From the NCBI GenBank assembly GCA_016617855.1, contig JAECUM010009444.1, positions 1 through 64,000 of the forward strand: a stretch of 64,000 nucleotides of DNA, written 5' to 3'. The stretch's first letter is position 1, and each line of letters begins with the position of its first letter. Source of the DNA: Megalonaias nervosa. Taxonomy: Eukaryota > Mollusca > Bivalvia > Unionida > Unionidae. The notes below the pieces were generated by a model. The model saw nothing but the letters and a program-made list of their open reading frames with translations. It did no database searches and was not told the origin of the DNA. Positions 49,347 through 57,225 of this stretch are shown in pieces. Position numbers and translations under genes: made by a program.

Positions 49347-49887
49347 TGGATTTCGAGGAAATACTCCGGGTCCCCTCAATTAAATAGCATCAGTCGCTAA
49401 TGCAAGATAATATCTTTAGCATTTTTGGAGACTCGAACACGCGAGAGTCTGTAGAGCTTCGATCTACGTCCAACCGTCTTACCATTTCGGCCATCATTCT
49501 CTTATCAATAATACAGTTAAATTTAAGTAATATAAAATATTTGCTGCTTCACTAACAGCGGCTTACAGAAAATAGATAGATCACTAAATAATTAACGAAA
49601 ACGATTGTCGTAGGGACTGAAACATCATTTCTGTCTAAAATGAGATTTTATAGTTTCCAAAAAATATATATTATAACACTGAGTCTATACGTAAAGCCGT
49701 AACAGCGGTTATTGATTTAGTTATATAGCGGTTCTTAAAATAACTTTACACAGCTGTTATGGAATAATCAATATGCAGCCAAAGTCTTCTAGATAATAGA
49801 TTTCATTGTGCACGGATTTTATGTAAACAAAAAGAATATAATATTATAGACATCCGGACATTTTTTTTTTGTTATAATAAAAACGTA
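49347..49887. other. Non-coding stretch with tRNA-like segment
   Basis: About 540 bp without a gene. On the minus strand at about 49,425-49,500 it holds an A-box-like TGGCCGAAATGG, a 5-bp stem with a 7-nt loop (GTAGA...TCTAC, 49,451-49,467) and a B-box-like TGTTCGAGTCT inside an AGACTC/GAGTCT hairpin (49,429-49,450). No acceptor stem pairs, so it is tRNA-like rather than a tRNA. The 12-mer TCTACGTCCAAC occurs at 49,241 and 49,463. Confidence 0.55.
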
Positions 49888-50316
49888 TTATGATTTCACA
49901 TACAGGTTTATATTTAGAACTTCGTTTCTCGTGTCCAGAATTCTATTATTTTGGTCTGTAAGTTTAAAGTGTATTCTTGATAATAACGGATTATGAACTC
50001 GTAGGTACACGGGATTAATTGGCTCTGATACAATTAACGAACCGGGAGGGACCAACGGGCTAAAACTGAATAATATGTACCCTTGCTGAGCCTGGCTAGA
50101 CTTAGAAAGATCTACCTGATAGCTACCTTCAATAACATCACATACCAGATTGACTGCAATTGTTGTTATGTTTACAATGCCTGGCGATATATGACGTCCA
50201 GCACCAAAGGCATTGTTATTGTGTTTTAGTAAAACCGGTGGTGGGGCTATTTTTCTCCACGAGTCAATTACTCCCGGATAATATTCTTCAATAAGATCAT
50301 TTAATGATTTCTTCAT
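49888..50316 (-). CDS. Penton/fibre-like structural protein, C-terminal half
   Basis: The 142-residue frame begins MKKSLNDLIEEYYPGVIDSW, but the coding-like sequence continues upstream in the same frame to a C5-T-C5 tract (50,357-50,367). The C-terminal part, with FSPLVPPGSLIVSEPINPVY, VHNPLLSRIHFKLTDQNN and LNINLYVKS, has the alternating pattern of a beta-sandwich. It resembles the ends of capsid-associated proteins found in cnidarian and mollusc Polintons. It likely forms a virion surface or penton-type piece. Upstream, a further coding-like stretch (50,368-50,620) lies between it and the gene at 50,621. The name is by family resemblance, not by a sequence search. Confidence 0.6.
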   Translation of the reverse strand: MKKSLNDLIEEYYPGVIDSWRKIAPPPVLLKHNNNAFGAGRHISPGIVNITTIAVNLVCDVIEGSYQVDLSKSSQAQQGYILFSFSPLVPPGSLIVSEPINPVYLRVHNPLLSRIHFKLTDQNNRILDTRNEVLNINLYVKS

Positions 50317-50367
50317 CTCAGCGTTATTTAAATCTGGTATAACAAATGTTTGTAATCCCCCTCCCCC

Positions 50368-50620
50368 TTATTTTATAATGATCAAGAAATGATTGTCTAG
50401 TTTTTAGTATTGCGTGTTCACTTCTAGCAAGATCAGTTGCAGCGTTTATAATACTTCGATTGGCGATGTACAAATCGAATAAGATACCATTTAAGTGTTT
50501 TATTAACTCAATTATTTGCTGCTTTACACTTTCATTATAATGTTGTGATAATGAAATAAGTAAATTTCTTAAATCATTAAACGTTTTATCGTATTCGGGT
50601 TTAAGAGTATTTAAAAATTC
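50368..50620 (-). pseudogene. Coding-like stretch between structural genes, no start
   Basis: On the minus strand, an open frame follows directly, in frame, after the TAA of the gene at 50,621-51,346. It runs about 85 codons with helical content (LRNLLISLSQHYNESVKQQI, IELIKHLNGILFDLYIANRS) to the C-rich tract, beyond which the C-terminal half continues. It lacks an ATG. Either a stop separates one long structural protein into parts, or an internal start exists that I cannot see. Together with both neighbours it would make a protein of about 480 residues. Confidence 0.5.
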
Positions 50621-51346
50621 TTAAAAAAATTCTTCATCAACAATCTCTCTATCACGAGCCCCTGGCGTCCTGATAACAGTAAGTACTGATCTATTTATTT
50701 TCGGGATCTCTTTATCGTCAAAATCGATAAAGTAATATATATTACGTTCTGGATAATACTCAAATATTAAGTTCCATGGATGTTTTCCTCGATATTCTGG
50801 ATCTTTAATGAATTTTTCTTCACTCGTTTTAAACTCATTTTTAGTTGGTTCTGAAACTCCATTATAAACCGGTGCAACTTCAGGCCATCCTAACACTGAT
50901 CTAATCGAACTCTGATAAATATCTACGAGGTAATCAGGAGAATTTATTTCAATCGCCGCTGATAATGTTGGTTCATGAACAGTAATCGCTATTTTAGATT
51001 CTTTTCCTGTGATAGATTTAATTCTGCGTTGGAACTCATCATTAATCTGTTCTATTTGATAACTGCCCGTTGAAATTCCAACAACCTGCCAATCAGGTGT
51101 TCCATCCGGTTTATTTTTATTCGCAAATACCAGTGAATTATTTGGTTGTTGTCCACCAAACGGTTTTGATCTAATATTAGGCCAACTATAATAAACACGT
51201 AATTGCGCTAATGCTATTTCCTTTGCTGGAATTGCAGTCGGAAAACTAACGCTAAATTCAGGATTGGTTGAACTTAATGATATCATAGTAGTTTTTGACG
51301 GCGTTGTATTAGCCACGATCTGCTGAAGTAATTGCGACTCTGACAT
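50621..51346 (-). CDS. Penton/fibre-like structural protein, N-terminal half
   Basis: The 241-residue protein starts with MSESQLLQQIVANT at an AATAATG context (ATAATAATAATGTC). Residues 20-80 include ISLSSTNPEFSVSFPTAIPA, EIALAQLRVYYSWPNI and DWQVVGISTGSYQIEQIN. These are characteristic of a family of capsid-associated proteins in invertebrate Polintons and Hydra or cnidarian genomes, where the same N-terminal pattern is followed by a C-terminal beta domain. Here the frame ends VDEEFF and the C-terminal part lies in separate frames at 49,888-50,620. A virion role (minor capsid or fibre attachment) is inferred from position in the structural cassette. Confidence 0.65.
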   Translation of the reverse strand: MSESQLLQQIVANTTPSKTTMISLSSTNPEFSVSFPTAIPAKEIALAQLRVYYSWPNIRSKPFGGQQPNNSLVFANKNKPDGTPDWQVVGISTGSYQIEQINDEFQRRIKSITGKESKIAITVHEPTLSAAIEINSPDYLVDIYQSSIRSVLGWPEVAPVYNGVSEPTKNEFKTSEEKFIKDPEYRGKHPWNLIFEYYPERNIYYFIDFDDKEIPKINRSVLTVIRTPGARDREIVDEEFF

Positions 51347-51364
51347 TATTATTATCGTTATTAT

Positions 51365-51848
51365 TTAATTCTCCATCTTTCCGTTATTGTCACTAGCGAT
51401 TATGAATGGTTCATCGTAGGTTTTCATTATCGTTACGAACTCCTCATCGGATATTTCACCATCACTGAGATACGCTGAAATATAGGAGCATAATTTAGTG
51501 TATGCGGCTGTTGCTGTGTGTAATTTCATCACGTACTCGTTTAGTTTATCATGCGTACACGTAGATATTTTCTTAGCGATAATACTGAAAATACCTGCAC
51601 ATGTTGTTGCCGTTGAAACTATAATTGTTACAACTGCAGGCGCTGTCATCGTTATTGTTGATAGTAATAATCCAGTTCCAGCAATAACAGCAGAAACGAG
51701 TATACCATTATATCAATAACAACCATACGACGACGATATTTTTTACCTTTATCGTGTAATCGTCGATGATATTTTTTAGTTTAGTTTGACACTCACATAC
51801 TTGAGCGTATCTGTGACGTTGAACGTCGATAAATGATTCTTGATTCAT
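51365..51848 (-). CDS. Small membrane protein with DGEISDEEF motif (frame breaks)
   Basis: The frame at 51,365-51,649 has a hydrophobic N-terminal half (APAVVTIIVSTATTCAGIFS) and a C-terminal helix pair ending YLSDGEISDEEFVTIMKTY, a motif I associate with small conserved membrane proteins in Polinton structural cassettes. Coding-like sequence lies upstream: an ATG at 51,848 begins MNQESFIDVQRHRYAQVCEC, and the reading changes frame at an A6 run (near 51,744) and again near 51,690. The likely gene therefore spans 51,365-51,848, about 160 residues with two broken joints. A role in the virion membrane or in entry is speculation. Confidence 0.6.
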
Positions 51849-51861
51849 TATACTTATTTAA

Positions 51862-52954
51862 GTAACTAATTCGGGAGTTTCAGCTACAAACTCAATACAC
51901 CACCAATAAGTCGCTGCGGTTAACTTTTTATCATTCGCTATTAGCATAAACGTTTCTCGACATCTTTATTTAACACTATAGACACAATTCCAGAAAAATC
52001 ATCGGTTGAATGACGCCATGGAAATGTGGTAAATATACTGAATTTTGCACTACTAAATACAGATAATCTGTATACACCAGTAACCTCTGCAGTGTGTTTA
52101 AAAGTGTTATTTTCCTGCGACCATGTTGCCTTTCCTGATGCGACTGTGTACACGATATTAATGATCTGCTTGTGAGGAATTTTAACGAGATTAGTTTTTT
52201 GAATAATGTTAGGAATACCACTAACGATATCGTTGAGTCTTGCGTTAATGTCAGCGAGATTAATAATAACAGTTGGTGGAGTTCCAAAAAATTCGTTAAT
52301 ATTTCTGTTTACATTTTTACGAAAATTTAGAAATCTTTGTACATGACTATTATATTCAGTTCTAAATGCAGCAATTCCATCATTGATAGTCGTTAATGAA
52401 GTAGTTATTGGAATTTCCCTATCGTCGACGTATTTCTTCGTTGCAGCGTCGAAATCTGTTTCTGGTGTTCTGAGATTATTAATACCATTATTATTCATGT
52501 CGAGAAATGCACGCATTATACCACCGCGCACTGACACGTATTTGGATTCTTGATCATCGACGTATTTTTTTGTTGCTGCGTCTGTATCTGCGATTGGATC
52601 TCCAAGATACGTAATTTTTCTTCTTGACATAATAATGTCACCGGTAAATACATCACCAGTTTTCTTAACATAATCGTTAACCGACTTACCGGAATCCTGT
52701 ATTTTACCCTGATCAGTGAAAGCAACGATATTATTAACAACCGCATCTGGAATTCGTATAAGTACATCTAGTAGTTGTATATTACTCGTTTTTAATCGTC
52801 CTTGTTTGTCCTGAAAAACGACGACTTCATTTTGATCCACACTTGTTATATTTAATAAATCATCGATTTCATTTCTGAGCTGATCAATGGTTGCATATTT
52901 AGATAAATCGAACTTCTGAGTTTTACCTGAGGATCTTCCATAAATATCTACCAT
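51862..52954 (-). CDS. Fibre protein with phage tail-fibre-like repeats
   Basis: The real start is the Met at 52,954 (MVDIYGRSSGKTQKFDLSKY); the frame extends upstream without need. The protein has an N-terminal ubiquitin-like segment (about 1-80). A trimeric-fibre region follows with GDVFTGDIIMSRRKITYLGD and two copies of DAATKKYVDDQ/DREI (about 135 and 180), the motif of bacteriophage tail fibres. A helical stalk comes next, and a C-terminal beta domain resembling C1q/TNF-type knobs (GVYRLSVFSSAKF). The frame stops at 51,941, but coding-like sequence continues in another frame to about 51,862. It probably binds host cells. The shaft repeats are the strongest evidence. Confidence 0.75.
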
Positions 52955-52973
52955 TATATTTACTGATATCAGT

Positions 52974-53373
52974 TTAAGTGTTATGACGTAGTGTAGTGAA
53001 CGCGTGTACGACTTTATGAGGCGGTGCTGTTGATTTTGATATAGCATCAAGCACAGCGAGGGTTTCACGACCGCATATTGGAGGATCAGTTATTTTTTGT
53101 GTTGGTAGCGTTGAATACCAGATTGGAATATCGCCGGTAACGTACCTTAAAAATTCTTTTGGTGGTGCTAATCCATACGAATCGAAATAAATAATTCCAC
53201 GTGGATAAATTGCATATGCGACCCAGTGCGTGTCTGGACCAGTTTTTATCGAGATTAATAATACCAGTTTCAGAACTGCTAGCAGTTCTTGGTAATTGAT
53301 CGCGCATAAAAACACCTCTGAAATTTTTTATTTTTAATTGCTTAGCAGCATTAAGTAAATCAAAATTGGACAT
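52974..53373 (-). CDS. Adenain-like cysteine protease (C5 family), one frame break
   Basis: The gene starts MSNFDLLNAAKQLKIKNFRG at 53,373 and ends at 52,974, about 133 residues. The frame shifts in a T5 tract at 53,243-53,247 between the N-terminal part (FRGVFMRDQLP) and the catalytic part. The latter has the His in DTHWVAYAIYP, the Asp in GIIYFDSYGLAPP and the Cys in ICGRETLAVLD, the adenain/Ulp1-like triad. In adenoviruses and Polintons the enzyme processes capsid and core precursors. It is immediately followed on the same strand by the fibre gene. All catalytic residues are intact. Confidence 0.85.
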
Positions 53374-53381
53374 GGGTGTTA

Positions 53382-53840
53382 TTAGTAAACTGTCCCTGGT
53401 AATCTTAGACCCTTTCCGTACCATGAATGTGGAGTCCCTGGTAATCTTAAACCTCTTCCCTTTTTTTTGATTCCTTGTCCGGTTGCTTTATTTAATGCCA
53501 TTCCAGCAGCTGTTCCAACAGCACCTAACGCAGCTGCCTTTGCAACAGCTGGTGCTGCAGCTGCTATTAATGCTGGTATTGCTGTAAGAAGCGGAAATAT
53601 ACCACCCGTTTTAACAATATCTTTGATGGCACCCGCAGAAAGATTAAGTTTGACGCCTTTATTTGATTTTTTAGAGTCATTGAAGTTTCTGAACTGACGC
53701 TCGGTCAACGATAGTTTATTTGCACCGGTCATTTGTTCTCGCTTTAGCGATATTTTTATTCCACAGTTATTTTTTGATGCTGATTGCAGCTTTTTAATCT
53801 GACCAGGAGTCAGACTCACACTAACGTGATGATATGACAT
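53382..53840 (-). CDS. pX/pVI-like core protein
   Basis: The 152-residue protein starts MSYHHVSVSLTPGQIKKLQS. Two related N-terminal segments (SVSLTPGQIKKLQSASK and KLSLTERQFRNFNDSKK) form an internal repeat. A third (VKLNLSAGAIKDIVKTGG) is followed by a Ala/Gly-rich hydrophobic stretch (about 80-115) and a C-terminal GRGLRLPGT/GKGLRLPGT duplication. This pattern is conserved among Polinton and adintovirus core or minor capsid proteins and may be cleaved by the protease (GxG-like sites). A basic, membrane-active virion role is inferred. It ends 9 bp from the protease start. Confidence 0.7.
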   Translation of the reverse strand: MSYHHVSVSLTPGQIKKLQSASKNNCGIKISLKREQMTGANKLSLTERQFRNFNDSKKSNKGVKLNLSAGAIKDIVKTGGIFPLLTAIPALIAAAAPAVAKAAALGAVGTAAGMALNKATGQGIKKKGRGLRLPGTPHSWYGKGLRLPGTVY

Positions 53841-53863
53841 TATTAATATTATGAACGATCTAA

Positions 53864-55251
53864 TTACATGTTTTCTACTGGAGCATCAATAACTCTCATT
53901 CGTCCACCAACACCTTCGAGTAACATCGATTTATCGCTGAGTATAACATCAATTGCTCTGTAATTTGCAATAACTCCTATTGTCACACGAGCTCTGAAGT
54001 GTATATCAACTACTGATTGTCTGGTTAAATCTAAGTGTTCTAGAGAAAAGTAATAAATCGGATACAGCGTTGTAAAATCTAACTGAGATATTTGTAAACC
54101 AGTATCAATATTTTGATCACGACCCATGAACGACATAAGACGATGATATGCACGTGCTACATGATTTTGATCGAAATTCAGTAATATATACTCGGATGGT
54201 TCTTGATGTCCATTTATCCTTAATGAAACCTCAGAAACACCGAGTTTATCAAACACCATTTGATTTCGTAATTGTGTGTTTAATCGTGCAGTATCTTGAA
54301 ACGCAATAAATATATGTCGCGGTGCAGAAACACCTTGCTGTGATGCTATTTGCCACGTAAATAAACCATTAATATTACTCTGGATAGCATCTGTGGTCAT
54401 AGTTAACCATGATAACGTTGATTTACCGCCTTGACTCATAAAAGATAACAACCGGTCTTCTTCAGATATTGACGGAGTCATCACTGGCATCCACAAGGAA
54501 AGTTTTGTTAGTATTACTATACCATTATCACCAATGGGTCTCCATAATGCATCATTATCATCGCCTTTTCGTACAAGTACAACTGTGTGTTTGGCTCCGA
54601 AAATGACTTTTCTGACATTTCTACAGAATCCAAAAATATGTGACAGTGGAATTGCACATGAAAATGCTCTTCTGTTATCTTTCAACATTGATCGACGCGC
54701 TGCAAATCCTAAGTTAAATTCTGGATTTGGAAAAGGTAGATCTTCAACAGCAGCAGCAACAGGAGGAACAGCTCGATTATTGGGTTGTCGAATAATCTGA
54801 TTTCTGTTATCAGGATGGTCAGAAATATCCTTGACAAACATCATTGATGGACCAGCTGATCTTGAGTAATCGTCGCTGTATCTTGCAAGGCCTAGTATTG
54901 TCGTGGCAACATCAACATCTTTCTGGATTGATTCAATATTTTTCCGTCAATCATGTACGTAGCGCTATCAAATAACGACATAATACCATTATTAACAAAA
55001 CCAACCCTAACTTCAGATCCATATGCTACTGGTGCTGCAGGAATAGCGTTATTTAAAATTTCACCTTCTACTTCAATAAATGCTTCAGCGGGTAAGAAAT
55101 ATTTACTTGTATCCTGAACCTGTAATTCGATTCGTCCACGCTGATCTGGAATTCGTGCGTCGAAAGAATAATACTGATAATCGCGCACAGACTCATCTTT
55201 GAGTACTGGTGCATCCATGTCAAACGCGGGGTCAGATACGCGCTTAAACAT
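53864..55251 (-). CDS. Major capsid protein (double jelly roll, hexon-like), one frame break
   Basis: The gene starts MFKRVSDPAFDMDAPVLKDE at 55,251 and ends at 53,864, about 463 residues. Its first 100 residues lie in the frame ending at 54,892; the rest is in the frame ending at 53,864. The join is at a T5 tract, 54,939-54,943. It contains the first beta sandwich (YQYYSFDARIPDQRGRIELQ and FLPAEAFIEVEGEI). The second part includes FNLGFAARRSMLKDNRRAF, IPLSHIFGFCRN, LWMPVMTPSISEED and FTTLYPIYYFSLEHLDLTRQ, typical of Polinton and adintovirus hexons. The protein forms trimeric capsomers. Confidence 0.88.
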
Positions 55252-55259
55252 CTTTATTA

Positions 55260-55721
55260 TTATCGTCTTCGTCTAACTCGAAGACCACTTCCTGCTATCA
55301 GACTAGCGGTTATATTTTTTTCCTTTTCTGACATCGGGATATCAGCTAACTCCGCTAGTTTTTGATTAGCTGCTTGATTTATTATTTTACTGACATTTGC
55401 TGGCATCACATCAGTGCTAGGTAATTTCACAGGTTGAGGTTGGGTCGCTTGTGGTCTGCGTATTAATCGTGATAGTCTATCTTTAATTGCTGAAAACGCT
55501 TTGCTAGCGAGATTACCAACAGCGCCTATACCTTTTTCACGAACAACATCAATAGCTTTCATTCCTAGCTGCTTTGCAATCGGTATTGCTTTTGGGGCTA
55601 TCCTTCTAAACAGACCCTGAATAACATCACCTAATCCATCTCCGTAGATCGTTTTGTATACCGGTAATCGAGAATTTATTACCCTGACCATGGTAGGTCC
55701 ACGAGTATTGTGTATGATCAT
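55260..55721 (-). CDS. Minor capsid/core protein, basic C-terminus
   Basis: 153 residues from the Met at 55,721; an upstream Met at 55,745 is also possible. The N-terminal segment PVYKTIYGDGLGDVIQGLFRRI resembles the cleavable, amphipathic N-terminus of adenovirus pVI-like proteins. It continues with an Ala/Leu-rich helix, a Pro/Gln linker (RRPQATQPQPVKL) and ends GSGLRVRRRR. The Arg cluster suggests DNA binding; the Gly-rich motifs may be cleavage sites for the adenain-like protease. It lies 9 bp upstream of the major capsid gene. Function in the virion core is inferred. Confidence 0.65.
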   Translation of the reverse strand: MIIHNTRGPTMVRVINSRLPVYKTIYGDGLGDVIQGLFRRIAPKAIPIAKQLGMKAIDVVREKGIGAVGNLASKAFSAIKDRLSRLIRRPQATQPQPVKLPSTDVMPANVSKIINQAANQKLAELADIPMSEKEKNITASLIAGSGLRVRRRR

Positions 55722-55756
55722 TTTATTATTAAGTGACTTTATCACTAATTACATAC

Positions 55757-56917
55757 TTAATCACTATGATACTCATCGGCGATTTCATTAATGAGGGACC
55801 GATATACATCAATATCCATGATACCGCCTGTAAATAATCGTTTGCAAATATCAGCTACTTCATTAATGATTTCTGGAGAATTATTACCAGCTCGTTTTCC
55901 TCCAATGAGAATTTCTAATCGATCAACATCAGCAAGAACGTTATTGGGACAGGTAATAAAACCACTTCCTAGACCACTTCCAGTTGCGCCAGGAGTATCA
56001 TAAAATACTTCTTCTTCCTCCTCACCTGTTGTTTGAACTGGTTGTAGTTGTTGTGATCGTGGTAATTTAATCAGTGGTGATGGTGGTAATGTTGCAAATT
56101 CTTCTTTTGGTGTTTTTTGTTGTTTTCGTAATCGTTTTGTTTCTTGTCGTTCTTGTTCTTGTTGTTCTTGTTGTTCTTGTTGTCGTTGTAGCTCCTGATA
56201 TCGATGTAGCATCTTGTGTTTTTGTAGTAGTGGTTGCAGTCGTGGTAGTGGTTTTTGTAGTGATGGTAGTTTAAGATGTGGTGATGATACTGGTGATGGT
56301 TCAAATTGTGGTGGTTGTGATAATTTTTTAATTTGTTCAGTTTCTTTTATATATCTATGTATATCCTCATCAAATATGTTAAAATCTGTAATATCTTTAT
56401 TAGATCTGATTTCTGGATTACCAGTAGAAATACGATATATATCCTTGATCCAATTGGAAGAGCTTAATGATTTAATATATTCTGGTTTTACATATTTTTT
56501 TCTTTCATAATATCCAAACGCGGCAATATCAAATAATTGGTTTGGGTCCCTGATAGCAGCAATACCTTCAGGTGTAAATTTATCTATTATCTTAATTCTG
56601 GTTCTTGGTGGTCGTGGTTGTGGTTGAGCTGCTTGTGGTGGTGGTTGTGGTGGTGGTTGAGTAGCTTGAATACGACCAGCAATATCAGCAGGTAATGTTT
56701 CAAGAGCTCGTTGTGTTGCCTCAGTTGCTGTAACAATTTTCTTCGTTGGTTCGACAATCGGTTTAAATAATTTTTCCGTACCTTCTGTAAATTCCACCTG
56801 AGACTCCTGACGCGATTGTAGTTGTTGCTTAACAGAATCACGAAGAGGTAGATATTTTTTAATTGCCTCTAGTCGCTCTCGAGTTAATTTAGCTGAGTGT
56901 GGTTCTCCAATACTCAT
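55757..56917 (-). CDS. Gln/Pro-rich structural-cassette protein
   Basis: The 386-residue protein starts MSIGEPHSAKLTRERLEAIK at an AATAATG context. It has a helical N-terminus with EKLFKPIVEPTKKIVTATEA, a Pro/Gln stretch (QATQPPPQPPPQAAQPQP), a folded segment (about 110-190, FGYYERKKYVKPEYIKSLSS) and a Gln/Glu coiled coil (about 230-270). Its C-terminus has TGEEEEEVFYDTPG, GSGLGSGFITCP and a helix ending NEIADEYHSD. The conserved FKPIVEP-like stretch and the position beyond the minor capsid gene match a recurrent Polinton protein of unknown function. His/Asn-rich frames on either strand here are shadows of its codon usage. Confidence 0.65.
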   Translation of the reverse strand: MSIGEPHSAKLTRERLEAIKKYLPLRDSVKQQLQSRQESQVEFTEGTEKLFKPIVEPTKKIVTATEATQRALETLPADIAGRIQATQPPPQPPPQAAQPQPRPPRTRIKIIDKFTPEGIAAIRDPNQLFDIAAFGYYERKKYVKPEYIKSLSSSNWIKDIYRISTGNPEIRSNKDITDFNIFDEDIHRYIKETEQIKKLSQPPQFEPSPVSSPHLKLPSLQKPLPRLQPLLQKHKMLHRYQELQRQQEQQEQQEQERQETKRLRKQQKTPKEEFATLPPSPLIKLPRSQQLQPVQTTGEEEEEVFYDTPGATGSGLGSGFITCPNNVLADVDRLEILIGGKRAGNNSPEIINEVADICKRLFTGGIMDIDVYRSLINEIADEYHSD

Positions 56918-56947
56918 TATTGATAATATCTATAATAGCTGTTTAAT

Positions 56948-57219
56948 TCATAGCAGCAGTAGAGCTGAACGACAAAAATTGAGTAACCCGCGAGTAAACG
57001 AAATCGCATAAAAATCTAAAAAAAACATACGTCAACAAAAAGTAACGGAAATGAGCTAACCCAAACGATTTATTATCCGTTTTTCAAGCTATATGGTAAT
57101 AATAAAAGTTAAGAGGTTCGGTTTATGTTATTGACCTTTTTTTTTCAGCCTCCTGTAGGAACCTTTATTTTTTATAAATAAGGTTTCAGCCAAGTGGTCT
57201 GTTCAGCTCTACTGCTGCT
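56948..57219 (-). repeat. Maverick right terminal inverted repeat (272 bp)
   Basis: Reverse complement of the left repeat, ending CTGCTGCT at 57,219. Its inner tip is at 56,952-56,970 and its outer tip at 57,201-57,219, identical 19-mers in inverted orientation. The start codon of the Gln/Pro-rich gene is 30 bp inside. Confidence 0.95.
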
Positions 57220-57225
57220 AAGCTA
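57220..57225. repeat. Maverick target-site duplication, right copy
   Basis: AAGCTA, matching 41,364-41,369; the LINE RT reading resumes from here (AAG CTA AAT AAT TAC). Confidence 0.85.

Larger units (their letters stand above)
41369..57219. mobile_element. Maverick/Polinton (adintovirus-like), 15,851 bp
   Basis: It is bounded by 272-bp inverted repeats beginning AGCAGCAGTAGAGCTGAAC and by a short target duplication. Its genes match the Polinton core set: integrase, family B polymerase, A32-like ATPase, adenain-like protease, double-jelly-roll major capsid protein and minor capsid or fibre proteins. It also carries phospholipase A2, an SF1 helicase and an HNH endonuclease. The capsid cassette (49.9-56.9 kb) lies entirely on the minus strand; the replication and integration genes at the left are on both strands. 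Nearly all breaks in reading frames are single-base shifts in homopolymers. Such elements integrate by their own integrase and replicate by protein priming. Whether this copy makes virions is not known. Confidence 0.95.

Noticed and set aside
49425..49500. A genuine tRNA gene
   Set aside because: A- and B-box-like sequences and an anticodon-like arm exist, but no acceptor stem forms and the T-arm loop has the wrong size. Reported only as tRNA-like.
56071..56304. His/Asn-rich minus frame and hydrophobic plus frame at the same place
   Set aside because: Both are frame shadows of the Gln/Pro-rich structural gene, whose CAA/CAG codons give these compositions in the other frames.
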